NCBI RefSeq assembly: GCF_004339245.1
Contig: NZ_SMGG01000003.1
Coordinates: 461,106 to 525,105 of the forward strand
DNA length: 64,000 bases
From: Seleniivibrio woodruffii
GTDB taxonomy: Bacteria > Chrysiogenota > Deferribacteres > Deferribacterales > Geovibrionaceae
Direction of reading: 5' to 3'
Under the pieces are notes generated by a model that was given only the letters and a program-made list of their open reading frames with translations, searched no databases and had not been told where the DNA came from. Both the position numbers and the translations under genes were made by a program. This document shows, one piece after another, positions 18,926 to 28,882 of the stretch; the stretch's first letter is position 1, and the number at the start of each line of letters is the position of its first letter.

Positions 18926-19759
18926 ATGAAACTGAGAGAGATTAAAGAGATTGTCGCAGGCAGACCGTCCATAGACGGAGCCGGAGTGCATCTGATGCGG
19001 GTGCTCAGCAGGCGCAACGTGGTGAGTTTCGACCCGTTCCTGATGCTGGATGCCTTCGATTCAACAGACCCGAACGACTATGTTCTGGGTTTTCCGATGC
19101 ACCCCCACAGAGGGATAGAGACTGTCACATATCTTATAGAGGGCAGGATAGAGCATCAGGACAGCATGGGCAACAAGGGAGAGATAGTTTCGGGCTCCTG
19201 CCAGTGGATGACAGCGGGCAGAGGGATTCTGCATCAGGAGATGCCCAAGGCCGCTCCCAGAATGCTTGGGCTTCAGCTCTGGGTGAACCTTGCCGCCGAT
19301 AAGAAGATGACGGAACCTGCATACAGAGACATAACCCCCGACCTTGTGACAAAGGTTGAGGACGAAACGGCGCACGTTGCCATCGTTGCCGGAGAATACA
19401 AAGGGCACAGGGGCGGCACAAGGGGCGAGTATATTCCTGTGACCTTTCTGGATGTAACCGTTAAGCCGGGGCAGACATGGGAATATGATACTAAAGAGGA
19501 TGAAAATCTGTTTGTTTATACAATGCTCGGAAGCTGTGTATTCGGCAGTGCAGACGAACCTGCACAGCCTAAAAGAGCTGTCCTTTTCACCGAAGGGGAC
19601 TATTTCAGAGCGTCTTCCGAAAATGGCGGCAGGTTCATTCTGGTTTCCGGAAAACCCCTGCGGGAACCTGTTGCGTGGGGCGGGCCAATAGTAATGAACA
19701 CCGAAGAGGAGCTTCAGCAGGCTTTTGCCGAGCTTGAGGACGGAACTTTCATAAGATAA
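18926..19759 (+). CDS. Pirin-family cupin protein
   Basis: A 277-residue bicupin protein. I take ATG 18926 because GGAGG lies 8 bases upstream; an in-frame ATG at 18848 has no such site. The iron-binding residues are in MHPHRGIETVTY and in a later HQE (GILHQEMPK), as in human pirin and YhhW, some of which show quercetinase activity. The protein is cytoplasmic. Its physiological role is uncertain. It is a single gene followed by a bidirectional hairpin terminator. Confidence 0.88.
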   Translation: MKLREIKEIVAGRPSIDGAGVHLMRVLSRRNVVSFDPFLMLDAFDSTDPNDYVLGFPMHPHRGIETVTYLIEGRIEHQDSMGNKGEIVSGSCQWMTAGRGILHQEMPKAAPRMLGLQLWVNLAADKKMTEPAYRDITPDLVTKVEDETAHVAIVAGEYKGHRGGTRGEYIPVTFLDVTVKPGQTWEYDTKEDENLFVYTMLGSCVFGSADEPAQPKRAVLFTEGDYFRASSENGGRFILVSGKPLREPVAWGGPIVMNTEEELQQAFAELEDGTFIR

Positions 19760-19762
19760 AAA

Positions 19763-19789
19763 AAGCCGCAGTGTAAAAAACTGCGGCTT
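19763..19789. terminator. Bidirectional rho-independent terminator
   Basis: AAGCCGCAG and CTGCGGCTT form a perfect 9-bp stem with a 9-base loop between the convergent pirin and zinc-ribbon genes. The T-run on the minus strand is long and on the plus strand short, so it works best for the minus-strand gene. Confidence 0.85.
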
Positions 19790-19795
19790 ATGTTT

Positions 19796-20137
19796 TCAGA
19801 GTTTTTTAACGAATTCCGACTTCAGCTTCATTGCGCCGATTCCGTCTATCTTACAGTCGATGTTGTGGTCGCCGTCCACAAGGCGGATGTTCTTGACCTT
19901 CGTTCCGACCTTTACCACCAGTGACGAACCCTTAACTTTCAGGTCTTTTATGACAGTGATGCTGTCGCCGTCGGCTAGCAGGTTTCCGTTTGCATCTTTA
20001 ACTACAAGACCTTCGGAGCTTTCGGTCTGCTCGGTCTCTCCGCTCCACTCGTGTGAGCATTCGGGGCAGATGAAAAGCCCTCTGTCTTCATATGTATATT
20101 CTGACGAGCATTGCGGGCATTTAGGCAGTGATGACAT
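19796..20137 (-). CDS. PhnA/YjdM-type zinc-ribbon protein
   Basis: A 113-residue protein. Start ATG 20137 follows AAGGAAGG; the frame is open further upstream without a ribosome site. The N-terminus is a zinc ribbon ([20 protein letters not shown] with a CPEC knuckle) and the C-terminal part is a small beta domain with [20 protein letters not shown]. This matches the PhnA/YjdM family, whose role is unclear despite the historical link to alkylphosphonates. Stands alone. Confidence 0.87.
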   Translation of the reverse strand: MSSLPKCPQCSSEYTYEDRGLFICPECSHEWSGETEQTESSEGLVVKDANGNLLADGDSITVIKDLKVKGSSLVVKVGTKVKNIRLVDGDHNIDCKIDGIGAMKLKSEFVKKL

Positions 20138-20201
20138 GTAACCTTCCTTATTTTTTTGAGGCATAGTACCAGAGCGGTGGAAGATAAGCAACTTTTAGAG
20201 G

Positions 20202-20636
20202 TCAGCGGCTGATGGTAATTGTGTCCGCAATTCGTATGCGGTGTTTTTCAACCTCACCTGCGTTCAGCTCTATTATGTATGATACAGGAATGTCGGGGCC
20301 TATCTTTTCAAGGCTGAGAGGCACTGTTTTTTCCCTGATATAGACTATTCGGCCTTTCATGTCGGCAAATATCATATCCAGCGGTATCAGGGTGTTCTTC
20401 ATCCACATTTTCACAGTTTCCGGCTCATTGTAGATGAAAATCATTCCGTCGGAGCTGTCCAGTTTTGTGCGGTGCATCAGGCCGTTCAGCTTCTCCTCTT
20501 CAGAAAATGCCGCCTCCAGATGAAAAATCCTGTCCACGCCGGACACGGATACTTTCATTATTTCCGAGGCCAAAGCTGAGGAGCACAGAAGAAGCAAAAC
20601 CATAGAAATGATCATTCTCATTCTGCATTGTAGCAT
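20202..20636 (-). CDS. DUF192-family exported protein
   Basis: A 144-residue protein with an N-terminal signal peptide (IISMVLLLLCSSALA). The DUF192 core has GLMHRTKL, DGMIFIYNEPETVKMWMKNT, PLDMIFAD and a closing VSYIIELNAGEVEKH segment. ATG codons at 20636, 20621 and 20615 are all in frame; the later ones give a tighter signal peptide. The family is a small beta-barrel of unknown function, usually periplasmic. Confidence 0.85.
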   Translation of the reverse strand: MLQCRMRMIISMVLLLLCSSALASEIMKVSVSGVDRIFHLEAAFSEEEKLNGLMHRTKLDSSDGMIFIYNEPETVKMWMKNTLIPLDMIFADMKGRIVYIREKTVPLSLEKIGPDIPVSYIIELNAGEVEKHRIRIADTITISR

Positions 20637-20790
20637 AATATGGGCGGGAAAATGTACTGATTCCGTTGCTTTTTATTTCACACAGGGATATTATCAGGTA
20701 TATGCAAATATGAATATGCAGCTTTCAGTTCAGTAAGTTCGTGGCGGCTGATCCATGGCTGTCTATCAGAAATAACTGTGAGGATTTATT

Positions 20791-23106
20791 ATGATTCGTT
20801 TAATGTCTATCAAACTCAAGATCATTCTTATCACTACGCTTGTGTCATTTGTCATTATGGCTGTGACATATCTGTTCATGCACAGTACAGCAACCGGCAT
20901 TGAGCAGAACATTTTCACCTCTTCGGCAGAAAAGATGAAAAGTGTCTATCAGGAGAAGCTAAATACAAAGCTTCAGGTGGGCATAACAAACGTGATCTCC
21001 TTTGCGGATGATCCGGTGATAGCTGACGCTCTGGCCGAGGGGGACAGACAGCCCATCATAGACAGGGTCAGCGGCATTGCGGAGCACTTTAAGAAAGAGA
21101 CGAATTTCAGGAACATAAAGATACACGTCCACACGGCGGACTACAAATCCTTCGTCAGATCCTGGGCTCCTGATGAATACGGAGAGGATCTGAGCAAGAC
21201 CAGACCGTCTGTTGTTATGGTCAAATCCGGCGGAAAGCTTGTTTCCGGTTTCGAGGTGGGTTATGCGGGGTTCGCACTGCGAGCCATATCGCCTATTACC
21301 AAAGACGGTAAGTATATCGGCGCAATAGAGTTCATTCAGGGTATCAACTCCGTTGTGAAGGAGATGCAGGAATCGAAGATGGATATGATCCTGCTGATGA
21401 ACAGGGACCTGACATCGCTTGCAAAAAGTCTGGAATCGGCTCCTGCGGCAGGCAGATATGTTGTCGCTCAGAACGATTTCAACAGCGACCTGTTAAAGGC
21501 AGCGGCGGATAATCCTGAAATTTTCGACAGCAGCGCACCGTATCATATTGTGGGCGACTATTTCATGACCCTGATTCCCGTGAACGATCTGAGCGGAAAG
21601 AGTGCCGGAGTTGTTCTTATTTCCGAAAATATTGAGGCTGTACATGAATCTGTGGAGCAGTCTGAAAAAATGATAAATATCGCCATGTTTGCCGTTTTTG
21701 CGACAATAGTCGTTATAAACGTGGTCATAGTTCTGCTGCTTATGGTGTTTTTCAGGCCGGTGAACACTATTTCGGCAAAAATGAGAGAGTTCGCACAGCA
21801 GAACGACTCGGATATGTCGAAGCGTATCGAGCTGGAAACAGTGCCCGAAGGAACGAAGGTGGGTTCCGAAACCTATGTGCTTTCGCAGAACTTCAACAGC
21901 TATCTGGACAAGGTTGAGGCCGAGATGCTCGAAAGCCTGCGCAACATAAGCGATGCCCTTCAGACAGTGGTTCCCATGACAGAGAACATAATGCAGGTGA
22001 CAAACGCAGTTGAGCAGACGGAAGATCTGGCCAGACAGGTGGCCACCGCCAGCGAGGAGATGAGCGCAACCATAAACGATATCTCTTCGAACGTTTCGGA
22101 CTCAGCTGAAAAAGCGGGAATGTGCGTCGGGCTTGCGGACGAAGGCCATTTTGCAGTGGAGAGCGTCTGTGAGGCGGCAAAAAGCATAGATGTCAATGTC
22201 GGCGCCCTTGTCGAGGAGGTCAACAGCCTCAGAGACAAGACCGAGCAGATAAAACTTGTGATAAGCGTTATTTCCGACATCTCGGATCAGACCAACCTTC
22301 TTGCCCTTAACGCCGCCATAGAGGCCGCCAGAGCGGGTGATGCCGGACGGGGTTTTGCAGTTGTTGCGGATGAGGTTCGAAAACTTTCGGAAAAGACAAG
22401 AACCTCTCTGGACGAGATAAGCGCCACCGTCCATAACATTCTGCAGAGTGTTGAGAGTGCGGACAGCAAATCGAAGAGCGTAAACGAGTCCATAGCCCTT
22501 CAGAGCAGGGAAACAGAGAGAACCAAGGCGAAATTCGAAGAGATTGCCATGTCCATCAAAGACCTGAACAGTCTGATAATCAACATATCCTCGGCTGTTG
22601 AGGAGCAGTCGGTGGTTACAGGGCAGATAGCCCAGAACGTTGCCATGACCGCAGAACATACCGACAAGGTTTCCAAAAACATGGAAAAACTCTACGACGG
22701 TATATCCGAGATGCAGCATGCGGTTGTCAGCCTCAGCGACAAGGCGAAGAGTACCAAGATGAGCAGAAAGACCCAGATATTCCTTCTGGCAAAGATAGCT
22801 CACGTCATGTTCGTTTCAAGGATTCTGAACCATGTTACAGGGCGGATAGTTCTTACAGGCCTGGACGACCACAGAAGCTGTGCCTTCGGAAAGATGTACT
22901 ACAGCAGCGAGTGTGCCTCCTGCTCCGGCGATCCGGATTTCAAAGCGCTTGAACCCGTCCATATCAGGGTGCATGAACTGGGCAAAAAACTGATAAGCGA
23001 ATACAACTCAGGCGACAGAGCTTCGCTGGAGAAGGATTTCAAAGAGCTGATATCCTGTGTCAGAACTCTTCTGGCGGCTCTGGACAGACTTGCGGCCAAG
23101 CATTAA
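20791..23106 (+). CDS. Chemoreceptor with Cache-type sensor and C-terminal CZB zinc domain
   Basis: A 771-residue receptor. TM1 is at about 8-28, a large periplasmic domain spans about 30-285 with the mixed strand pattern of a double Cache sensor ([17 protein letters not shown] and [17 protein letters not shown]), and TM2 is about 290-315. The signalling domain has tip [20 protein letters not shown]. The last 110 residues are a CZB domain with conserved His and Cys ([30 protein letters not shown]), known in other receptors to bind zinc and sense hypochlorite or zinc. It starts at ATG 20791 after GAGG, is monocistronic and ends at a hairpin. Confidence 0.92.
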   Translation: MIRLMSIKLKIILITTLVSFVIMAVTYLFMHSTATGIEQNIFTSSAEKMKSVYQEKLNTKLQVGITNVISFADDPVIADALAEGDRQPIIDRVSGIAEHFKKETNFRNIKIHVHTADYKSFVRSWAPDEYGEDLSKTRPSVVMVKSGGKLVSGFEVGYAGFALRAISPITKDGKYIGAIEFIQGINSVVKEMQESKMDMILLMNRDLTSLAKSLESAPAAGRYVVAQNDFNSDLLKAAADNPEIFDSSAPYHIVGDYFMTLIPVNDLSGKSAGVVLISENIEAVHESVEQSEKMINIAMFAVFATIVVINVVIVLLLMVFFRPVNTISAKMREFAQQNDSDMSKRIELETVPEGTKVGSETYVLSQNFNSYLDKVEAEMLESLRNISDALQTVVPMTENIMQVTNAVEQTEDLARQVATASEEMSATINDISSNVSDSAEKAGMCVGLADEGHFAVESVCEAAKSIDVNVGALVEEVNSLRDKTEQIKLVISVISDISDQTNLLALNAAIEAARAGDAGRGFAVVADEVRKLSEKTRTSLDEISATVHNILQSVESADSKSKSVNESIALQSRETERTKAKFEEIAMSIKDLNSLIINISSAVEEQSVVTGQIAQNVAMTAEHTDKVSKNMEKLYDGISEMQHAVVSLSDKAKSTKMSRKTQIFLLAKIAHVMFVSRILNHVTGRIVLTGLDDHRSCAFGKMYYSSECASCSGDPDFKALEPVHIRVHELGKKLISEYNSGDRASLEKDFKELISCVRTLLAALDRLAAKH

Positions 23107-23112
23107 GACATA

Positions 23113-23152
23113 AAAGGCGGAATAAGCCTGAGAAAGGGCTTATTCTGCCTTT
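23113..23152 (+). terminator. Hairpin terminator after the CZB receptor
   Basis: A 16-bp stem with one G-T pair (23113-23128 with 23137-23152) around an 8-base loop. It begins just after the receptor stop codon. The T-run that follows is short. Confidence 0.7.
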
Positions 23153-23247
23153 ACATTTTCTGCACAAACTATATGTTTTTTTTATGGATTTAGTAAGGTA
23201 TTGCTGTGGAGAGTTTTTCCGGTGCGTGTGTTAGTCTCTCTCCGCCC

Positions 23248-23266
23248 GCTTCACCTAAGCTTCACC
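23248..23266 (+). promoter_or_regulatory. Direct repeat GCTTCACC x2, OmpR-family-like site
   Basis: GCTTCACC at 23248-23255 and 23259-23266, an 11-base period that puts both on the same DNA face, typical of OmpR/PhoB-type tandem sites. It lies 78 bases before the kinase-torA operon, so the RR encoded at 27761 is the natural candidate (inference). Confidence 0.5.
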
Positions 23267-23343
23267 GTCATGTAGTGATTATTATGGATAGAGTCATAAA
23301 TAATGCCTGTTTTTGTTTAAATGCTGGGGGAATACTTAATTAG

Positions 23344-24708
23344 ATGGATATAGTAAGTAAATCGCTCAGAATAAGGATCGTACTCGTATTTTCGGGATTC
23401 AGTATACTTATAGGTATAGCTCTTTTTGCCGGAATCTTTATATCTACCAAATACACAGAGAAATATGCACTTAAAAAGAGGATGGAGTCTGAGACCGAGC
23501 GGTATCTCGAATCGCTGACAACCTCCCCTGTTTCCCCCGTTGCTTTCAGCACCGAGGTGCCTGTGCCCGAATCGCCCTACATGACAACCTATCTGGGTGA
23601 GGATCTCATGCCTGAGTGGGCTGTTAAGACTCTTTCCGGACTCGATGAGGGGAACTATGAAAAAGAGAACGACAAGCAGAACTATTATGTGGCCATAAGG
23701 GACCTTGCCGACGGCCAGAGATTTTATCTGCTTTTCAACGTAACAACCCTCATCGGCGACCACCGGATGATGAACATATCCAGACAGTATCTTATCATAA
23801 CCCTGCTGCCTACCTTCATAATAGGCCTGCTGCTGGGAATTATCACTGCTTATAAGGCTGTTTCGCCCGTTGTAAGGCTTACTGAGATTGTGCGCTCCAA
23901 AGAGGAGACGGGAACTCTGCCCAGAGATATCTCCAAAGGGTTTGATAGCGACGAGGTGGGTTTTCTTGCGAAAACTCTGGAACATGCCATAACGGAGATG
24001 CAGGCCTCAATCGACAGAGAGAAGGCTTTTGCAAGGGATGCCAGCCATGAACTCCGCACACCGCTGACAGTCATGCAGGGAGCGATAAAGATACTTTCGG
24101 AAGACGTTTCCGATGCGGATTTTAAAAAGCAGAACGTGCTTTCCAGGCTGAAGCGTGCCGCCTCGAACATGGAACATCTTATAAATTCATTCCTATGGCT
24201 CTCAAGACAGGAGAGACATGACACCACGGGCATGAGCAACGTTGCCGAGGTGGTCAGGGAATGCATAGACAACAACTCTTATCTGATAAGGAATAAACCC
24301 ATTGTAATAGAGGTTGTGGAGAAAGAGCGGCCGGTTCTTCCCGTTGCGCCTGAGATACTCTCAATAATTCTGGGCAACCTGATACGCAACGCCATAACCT
24401 ATACCCATGCGGGAAAGATAACTGTCACCATATACGGCCACTGTGTTTCCGTTGAAGACACGGGGCCCGGAATACCCAAGCATGTGGTGGACAACATCGA
24501 TATTGTGGGCGGTGTTTCAAAGGCCGACGGGTTCGGATTCGGCCTGTCCATCGTACATCGTATGTGCTCCAGTCTCGGCTGGAAATTTACTATAAGATCG
24601 GAAGAGGGCAAGGGCACAAAGATAATACTTTGCTGCAACACGGAAGAGGAGAGAACCTCGTGTCCCTTAGCCTGTCGCGCTGTTATGGAAAAAGCTGAGG
24701 AGGCTTAA
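23344..24708 (+). CDS. Membrane sensor histidine kinase of the TMAO-reductase locus
   Basis: A 454-residue kinase. TM1 is at about 12-32, a periplasmic sensor of about 110 residues follows, and TM2 is about 148-170. Then comes a linker with the H-box DASHELRTPLTVMQG, an N-box (NLIRNAITY), DTGPGIP and a FGFGLSIVHR G2 box. There is no periplasmic binding-protein partner like E. coli TorT and no phosphorelay domains like TorS, so this is a simpler kinase. GGGGGAA precedes ATG 23344. Its stop codon is directly followed by the torA start, so the two are one operon. Its natural partner is the OmpR-type regulator at 27761. Confidence 0.9.
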   Translation: MDIVSKSLRIRIVLVFSGFSILIGIALFAGIFISTKYTEKYALKKRMESETERYLESLTTSPVSPVAFSTEVPVPESPYMTTYLGEDLMPEWAVKTLSGLDEGNYEKENDKQNYYVAIRDLADGQRFYLLFNVTTLIGDHRMMNISRQYLIITLLPTFIIGLLLGIITAYKAVSPVVRLTEIVRSKEETGTLPRDISKGFDSDEVGFLAKTLEHAITEMQASIDREKAFARDASHELRTPLTVMQGAIKILSEDVSDADFKKQNVLSRLKRAASNMEHLINSFLWLSRQERHDTTGMSNVAEVVRECIDNNSYLIRNKPIVIEVVEKERPVLPVAPEILSIILGNLIRNAITYTHAGKITVTIYGHCVSVEDTGPGIPKHVVDNIDIVGGVSKADGFGFGLSIVHRMCSSLGWKFTIRSEEGKGTKIILCCNTEEERTSCPLACRAVMEKAEEA

Positions 24709-27090
24709 ATGCAGATGAACAGAAGAGAGTTCCTGAGAATGGCGGGAGCCATGCTGGCAGTATTGTCCTGCGACGCAGAGGCTCTGGCTGCCGGCGGCGA
24801 CAAGGTGATAACCCATGCCACGCATATGGGACCTCTTAAGGCGTATATAAGGAACGGAAAGGTTGTCCGTATCGAGGCGATGGGAATGGACGTCGCCCCT
24901 GTTGATCTTCTTTATGCGATGAAGGACTACGTTTATGCGCCGAACAGGGTGAAGTATCCCTGCGTGCGTAAAAGCTATCTGGACAGAAGCGATAAAAGAC
25001 ATCTTAGAGGAGCGGAGGAGTTTGTCCGTGTGGACTGGAACACCGCCCTTGATCTTGTTGCGGAATCCCTCATCAGAGCCAAAGGCGAATACGGCAACGA
25101 ATCCATCTTTAAAACCACCTATGCCAGATGGGCGCATCCGGGAAGGATACATCAGGCGGCAGCGCTTCAGGGCAGGCTTTTCGGTCTTTTCGGCGGATTT
25201 GTCGACATCGTCGGCGATTATTCCGCAGGTGCGGCAACACAGATTCTGCCCCATGTTGTGGGGGATATCGAGGTGTACAGCCAGCAGACATCAAGAGAAG
25301 TTGTTCTGGATAAAACAGAGCTGATCCTAATGTGGGGTGCCGACCCCTATAAAACCGAGAAGGTTGACTACCATGTTCCCACACATTCAGGGAGTGAATG
25401 GTTCCTCAAACTTAAAAAGAAGGGTGTGAAATTTGTTGTAATAGACCCCACCAAGAACATGTCGGTGGAGAAGATAGGCGGAGAGTGGGTTCCCATAAAG
25501 GCGGCCTGCGACACGGCCATGATATTGGCCATGTGTCACACTCTCTATGCCGAGAAGCTTTATAATAAAAATTTCGTGGAAAAATATACGGTGGGCTTTG
25601 ATGTTTTCATCAAATATCTTAACGGCGAAAAGGACGGAAAGGTAAAGGATGCGAAATGGGCCGAGCGGATATGCGGAGTTCCCGCAAGGAAGATAAGGGA
25701 ACTCGCCCGAATGGCTGTTAAACACAGAACTCTGGTGACCGGAAGCTGGGCGTGTCAGAGGATCCAGTACGGCGAACAGTTCCACTGGAGCCTTGTGGCG
25801 CTGGCCAGCATGATAGGCCAGATAGGCCTTGCCGGCGGCGGAATATACTTTAACATGCACTATTGCAGTGCCGGTGCACCCTATTCAGACGTGGGAATAC
25901 CGCTGATGCTGTCTCAGGGGAGAAACCCAGTAAATATACTTATGCCCGCATCCCGGATGAACGAGATGCTGCTTAATCCCGGAAAGACCATAGACTATAA
26001 CGGCAAAAAACTGACCTATCCCAATATTAAGCTTATATATTCAGCGGGCGTCACCCCGCTGGGGCACCAGCCCAATGTCGGAAAGCTCATAGAGGGGTTC
26101 CGAAAGGTGGACACTGTGATAACCCATGAGCCTTGGTGGACTCCGACGGCGAAATATTCTGACATAGTTCTCCCCGCTACCACAAGTTTTGAGCGAAGCG
26201 ACATAACCTTCGGCTCGTCATACGGCGTTGAGTATGCGTTTGCAATGAAACAGCTGATAGCCCCCATGTTCGAGGCCAGAAACGATTTTGACATATTCCG
26301 TGAGCTTGCGGTCCGGTTCGGCCTTGAGAAGGCTTATACGGGCGGAAAGAGTGTGGATGAGTGGATAAAATGGAGCTACAGCAAGCTCAGAACATCGGTT
26401 AAATTCGAAGATTTCTGGAAGCAGGGCTACGTGCACTTCTCAGCTCCCAAAAAGAACAGGGAGTTCGTGCGTCATGCGGATTTCAGAAAGGATCCGGTGA
26501 ATAACCATCTGCGTACCCCCTCCGGCAAGATAGAGCTTTTTTCAGAAAAGATTTCTTCGTTCGGATATGAGGACTGCCCCGGACACCCTGTCTGGTTAGA
26601 TCCTATTGAAGGACCCTCGTCATATCTTGCTAAAAGATATCCTTTTCAGCTGATAACGCCCCACCCCAAATACAGACTGCACTCTCAGCTGGACAACACC
26701 CCGCTGGCAGCAAAGGCGAAGATAGGCGGAAGGGAACCTGTTTACATTAACCCTGCGGATGCGGCCAAACTGGGCATCAGTCACGGGGATATAGTTGAAA
26801 TATACAACAGCAGAGGAAGCATCCTTGCGGGTGCTATGGTCACATCAAAAATAGTGAAGGGTGTTGTTGCCGTTGAGGAGGGTGCATGGTATGCGGCGGA
26901 AGATCCCCTCAATGCGGATTCCAGATGTGTTTCGGGACAGGTGAACGTGCTTACTCCTGACAGGCCGACATCGAAACTGGCTCAGGCCATTTCGGCCAAC
27001 ACCTGTCTGGTGGCCATAAAGAAGGCTTCTGGGAAACTGCCGAGAAACACGGCATATGATGTTCCGGAAATAAAAGGCGGTGGGAAATAA
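24709..27090 (+). CDS. torA: Periplasmic TMAO/DMSO reductase-type molybdoenzyme (TorA-like)
   Basis: A 793-residue enzyme (E. coli TorA is about 850). The twin-arginine signal is NRREFLRMAG. There is no N-terminal Cys motif, so no iron-sulfur cluster, as in TorA/DorA/BisC. The molybdenum ligand is Ser172 in GDYSAGAATQILPHVVG, the near-exact TorA signature. The C-terminal domain binds the second pterin (GDIVEIYNSRGSI). By family it reduces trimethylamine N-oxide or related N-/S-oxides in the periplasm with electrons from a c-type cytochrome. The next gene encodes such a cytochrome. No TorC or TorD homologue is adjacent; the TorD-type proteins at 32264 and 56960 belong to other loci. Confidence 0.9.
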   Translation: MQMNRREFLRMAGAMLAVLSCDAEALAAGGDKVITHATHMGPLKAYIRNGKVVRIEAMGMDVAPVDLLYAMKDYVYAPNRVKYPCVRKSYLDRSDKRHLRGAEEFVRVDWNTALDLVAESLIRAKGEYGNESIFKTTYARWAHPGRIHQAAALQGRLFGLFGGFVDIVGDYSAGAATQILPHVVGDIEVYSQQTSREVVLDKTELILMWGADPYKTEKVDYHVPTHSGSEWFLKLKKKGVKFVVIDPTKNMSVEKIGGEWVPIKAACDTAMILAMCHTLYAEKLYNKNFVEKYTVGFDVFIKYLNGEKDGKVKDAKWAERICGVPARKIRELARMAVKHRTLVTGSWACQRIQYGEQFHWSLVALASMIGQIGLAGGGIYFNMHYCSAGAPYSDVGIPLMLSQGRNPVNILMPASRMNEMLLNPGKTIDYNGKKLTYPNIKLIYSAGVTPLGHQPNVGKLIEGFRKVDTVITHEPWWTPTAKYSDIVLPATTSFERSDITFGSSYGVEYAFAMKQLIAPMFEARNDFDIFRELAVRFGLEKAYTGGKSVDEWIKWSYSKLRTSVKFEDFWKQGYVHFSAPKKNREFVRHADFRKDPVNNHLRTPSGKIELFSEKISSFGYEDCPGHPVWLDPIEGPSSYLAKRYPFQLITPHPKYRLHSQLDNTPLAAKAKIGGREPVYINPADAAKLGISHGDIVEIYNSRGSILAGAMVTSKIVKGVVAVEEGAWYAAEDPLNADSRCVSGQVNVLTPDRPTSKLAQAISANTCLVAIKKASGKLPRNTAYDVPEIKGGGK

Positions 27091-27614
27091 GGCTTGTTCT
27101 GGCACTGCTCTTTGCTCTGAGCGTTCTTTCTTCCGCATCTGCTCAGAGCGATCAGACCGTGTACGTTAAAGAACCTCTGGATGTTCCGACCTCTGTCGGT
27201 ACGGCGACAATATATCAGGGTGCATCCTTTGACGGCTATTTCGCAGGCGGCGGCTGGCTTGTACGCAAAAAATTCAGGCTGTTTCCGGACGGCAGGCTTT
27301 TCGATCCGGCTATACCCGGTGTGCCCATGGGCGGTCTGAAGCTTCCGGTGAAAACACCTCTGCCGGATATGATTGAAATTCAGGCGGTCATCGGCAGCAA
27401 AAAACTTGCGGAAACAATGGACGATGCCGTAAGCGACCTTGAAAATGTCTATTTTGAAAGGTGCGGAACCTGCCACAGAGCGTATGAACCGGATTCTTTC
27501 AGCTACCCCCAATGGGCAACCGTGGTCAGGTCAATGAGACTTCATGCCGGGCTGGATGAAAAGTCCGCAGTAAAGATCCTCCGTTATCTTGCTCTTCTGG
27601 CTCCGGTTGAGTGA
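27087..27614 (+). CDS. Monohaem cytochrome c, TorC-C-terminus-like, apparent ATA start
   Basis: The frame encodes a clear signal peptide (RLVLALLFALSVLSSASAQ) and a c-type haem site CGTCH near the C-terminus, followed by SYPQWATVVRSMRLHAGL. This resembles the monohaem C-terminal domain of TorC, which passes electrons to TorA. The frame has no ATG, GTG or TTG between its upstream stop at 27057 and residue 25. The codon at 27087-27089 is ATA and forms ATAA with the torA stop, exactly where an ATGA overlap would be expected, after a GGCGGTGGG site. I therefore give 27087 as the start; 175 residues. CTG codons further on are possible. See findings. Confidence 0.75.
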   Translation: MRLVLALLFALSVLSSASAQSDQTVYVKEPLDVPTSVGTATIYQGASFDGYFAGGGWLVRKKFRLFPDGRLFDPAIPGVPMGGLKLPVKTPLPDMIEIQAVIGSKKLAETMDDAVSDLENVYFERCGTCHRAYEPDSFSYPQWATVVRSMRLHAGLDEKSAVKILRYLALLAPVE

Positions 27615-27690
27615 ATATCCTTTTTTTCATGCCTTTGCGATATTTTAGCGTTATAATTTGTGTAGAAAAAGTGTTGCGCTTTACCTGCAT

Positions 27691-27696
27691 TTGACA
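27691..27696 (+). promoter_or_regulatory. Perfect -35 box before the response regulator
   Basis: TTGACA at 27691, followed by a TATAAT-containing A+T-rich stretch whose spacing (13-15 bases) is too short for a strong promoter. The gene may have its own weak or activated promoter in addition to read-through from torA. Confidence 0.4.
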
Positions 27697-27760
27697 ATTA
27701 TATGGATATTATAATGTATAGGTGAAAATAGTGCGGAACGACACGTCTGATAACATTGGA

Positions 27761-28462
27761 ATGAAGTTTCTTCTTGTTGAGGATGATCTGGATATCGCTG
27801 AGAATATTGTAGACTTTCTGGAGGGGAAAGGATGCAGTATGGACTATGCGGCCTCCGGAGAGCTTGCCCTTGAGCTTCTTCGTGATAATATCTACGATGC
27901 CGTTATTCTTGACATAAATCTTCAGACCATCAGCGGTTTCGAGGTTTGCTCCCGCATAAGGAAGAATCTCCGCCTTAAGATTCCGGTAATAATGCTCACA
28001 GCCAGAGTTATGCTCGGCGACAAGATAAGCGGTTTCGAATGCGGTGCCGACGACTATCTCACCAAGCCTTTCGATCTGGAAGAGCTTCTGATCAGGCTGA
28101 AGGCTCTGTCCAGAAGATACAGACAGTGCGTTGCCAACGTTTTCAGAGTTGCCGACCTGTCCCTCGATCCGGAAAAGGGGATAGTTGAGAGAGCCGGAGA
28201 CAGAATAGTTCTGCCCTTCGTCTGTTTCCGCATTCTTCTGCGTCTCATGGAAAAGTATCCCGGCCCCGTTTCAAAAGAGGAACTGGAATATGACATATGG
28301 AAGGATCAGCCTCCCATGAGCAATTCTCTGAAATCACATTTTTATACCCTGCGCCAGCTTGTTGACAGACCTTACGAAAAACAGCTCCTGCACAGTGTCA
28401 GAGGCAGAGGCTACAAAATAGACGACAGTGACACGGATATCGACCTCGGTGCGGATATCTGA
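27761..28462 (+). CDS. OmpR/PhoB-type response regulator of the TMAO-reductase locus
   Basis: A 233-residue regulator. The receiver opens with MKFLLVEDDLDI, the phospho-acceptor is in AVILDINLQTISG and the Lys in YLTKPFD. The C-terminal winged helix ends with LHSVRGRGYKI. I choose ATG 27761 because receivers of this family begin with exactly this motif; an in-frame GTG at 27722 would add 13 residues but has no ribosome site. With the kinase at 23344 it brackets torA and its cytochrome, so a TorS/TorR-like role in inducing the locus is likely. Confidence 0.9.
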   Translation: MKFLLVEDDLDIAENIVDFLEGKGCSMDYAASGELALELLRDNIYDAVILDINLQTISGFEVCSRIRKNLRLKIPVIMLTARVMLGDKISGFECGADDYLTKPFDLEELLIRLKALSRRYRQCVANVFRVADLSLDPEKGIVERAGDRIVLPFVCFRILLRLMEKYPGPVSKEELEYDIWKDQPPMSNSLKSHFYTLRQLVDRPYEKQLLHSVRGRGYKIDDSDTDIDLGADI

Positions 28463-28882
28463 CAATTTGGCCGTGTTGCCTGTTCTGTATAGGTTATATC
28501 TATAGACAATATCGTTGTGTCTTTTCGTGATATGCGTTTGTATATATCGTAAAATTTCCAATTATTTTTCAATTGTCAATCTATGTTTTACCAATGCTTC
28601 ATCTTGTTATTGGTATTTTCAATTAGGGACAGATTTGTCCTGAGGGGCTCGCTGAATATTTTCCTGACGTCAAGGCTCGGGCTGCCGGATAACTGTATCG
28701 GGCGGCTGAAGTTTTTAAATCAGTTTTTTATAGGCCGGTCTGCGGAGTTCTGCGGCCGGAAGGGAGGGGATTATCGGAGTTCTGTTTTCACCTTGCCGGA
28801 AAGGATATTGACGGCTGCTGCGGAATGTACCGCATTAGCCATGCGAGCCAGGAAATCTGTTTGAGAATTAACGGAGGTTAAT
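28463..28882 (+). other. 420-base intergenic stretch before the DMSO-reductase-like locus
   Basis: The first half is A+T-rich and the second half G+C-rich, with imperfect inverted repeats (for example CCGG arms around 28736-28760). An open frame at 28583-28864 has no ribosome site and no recognisable pattern, so I do not call it. The stretch probably holds the promoter and a leader for the locus. Confidence 0.4.

Noticed and set aside
27099-27114. Sigma54-like TGGCAC...TTTGC inside the cytochrome signal peptide
   Set aside because: The GG and GC pairs are eleven bases apart instead of ten and the site lies inside a coding region.
28583-28864. 93-codon open frame before the DmsA-type gene
   Set aside because: No ribosome site and no recognisable sequence; it lies where a promoter and leader are expected.
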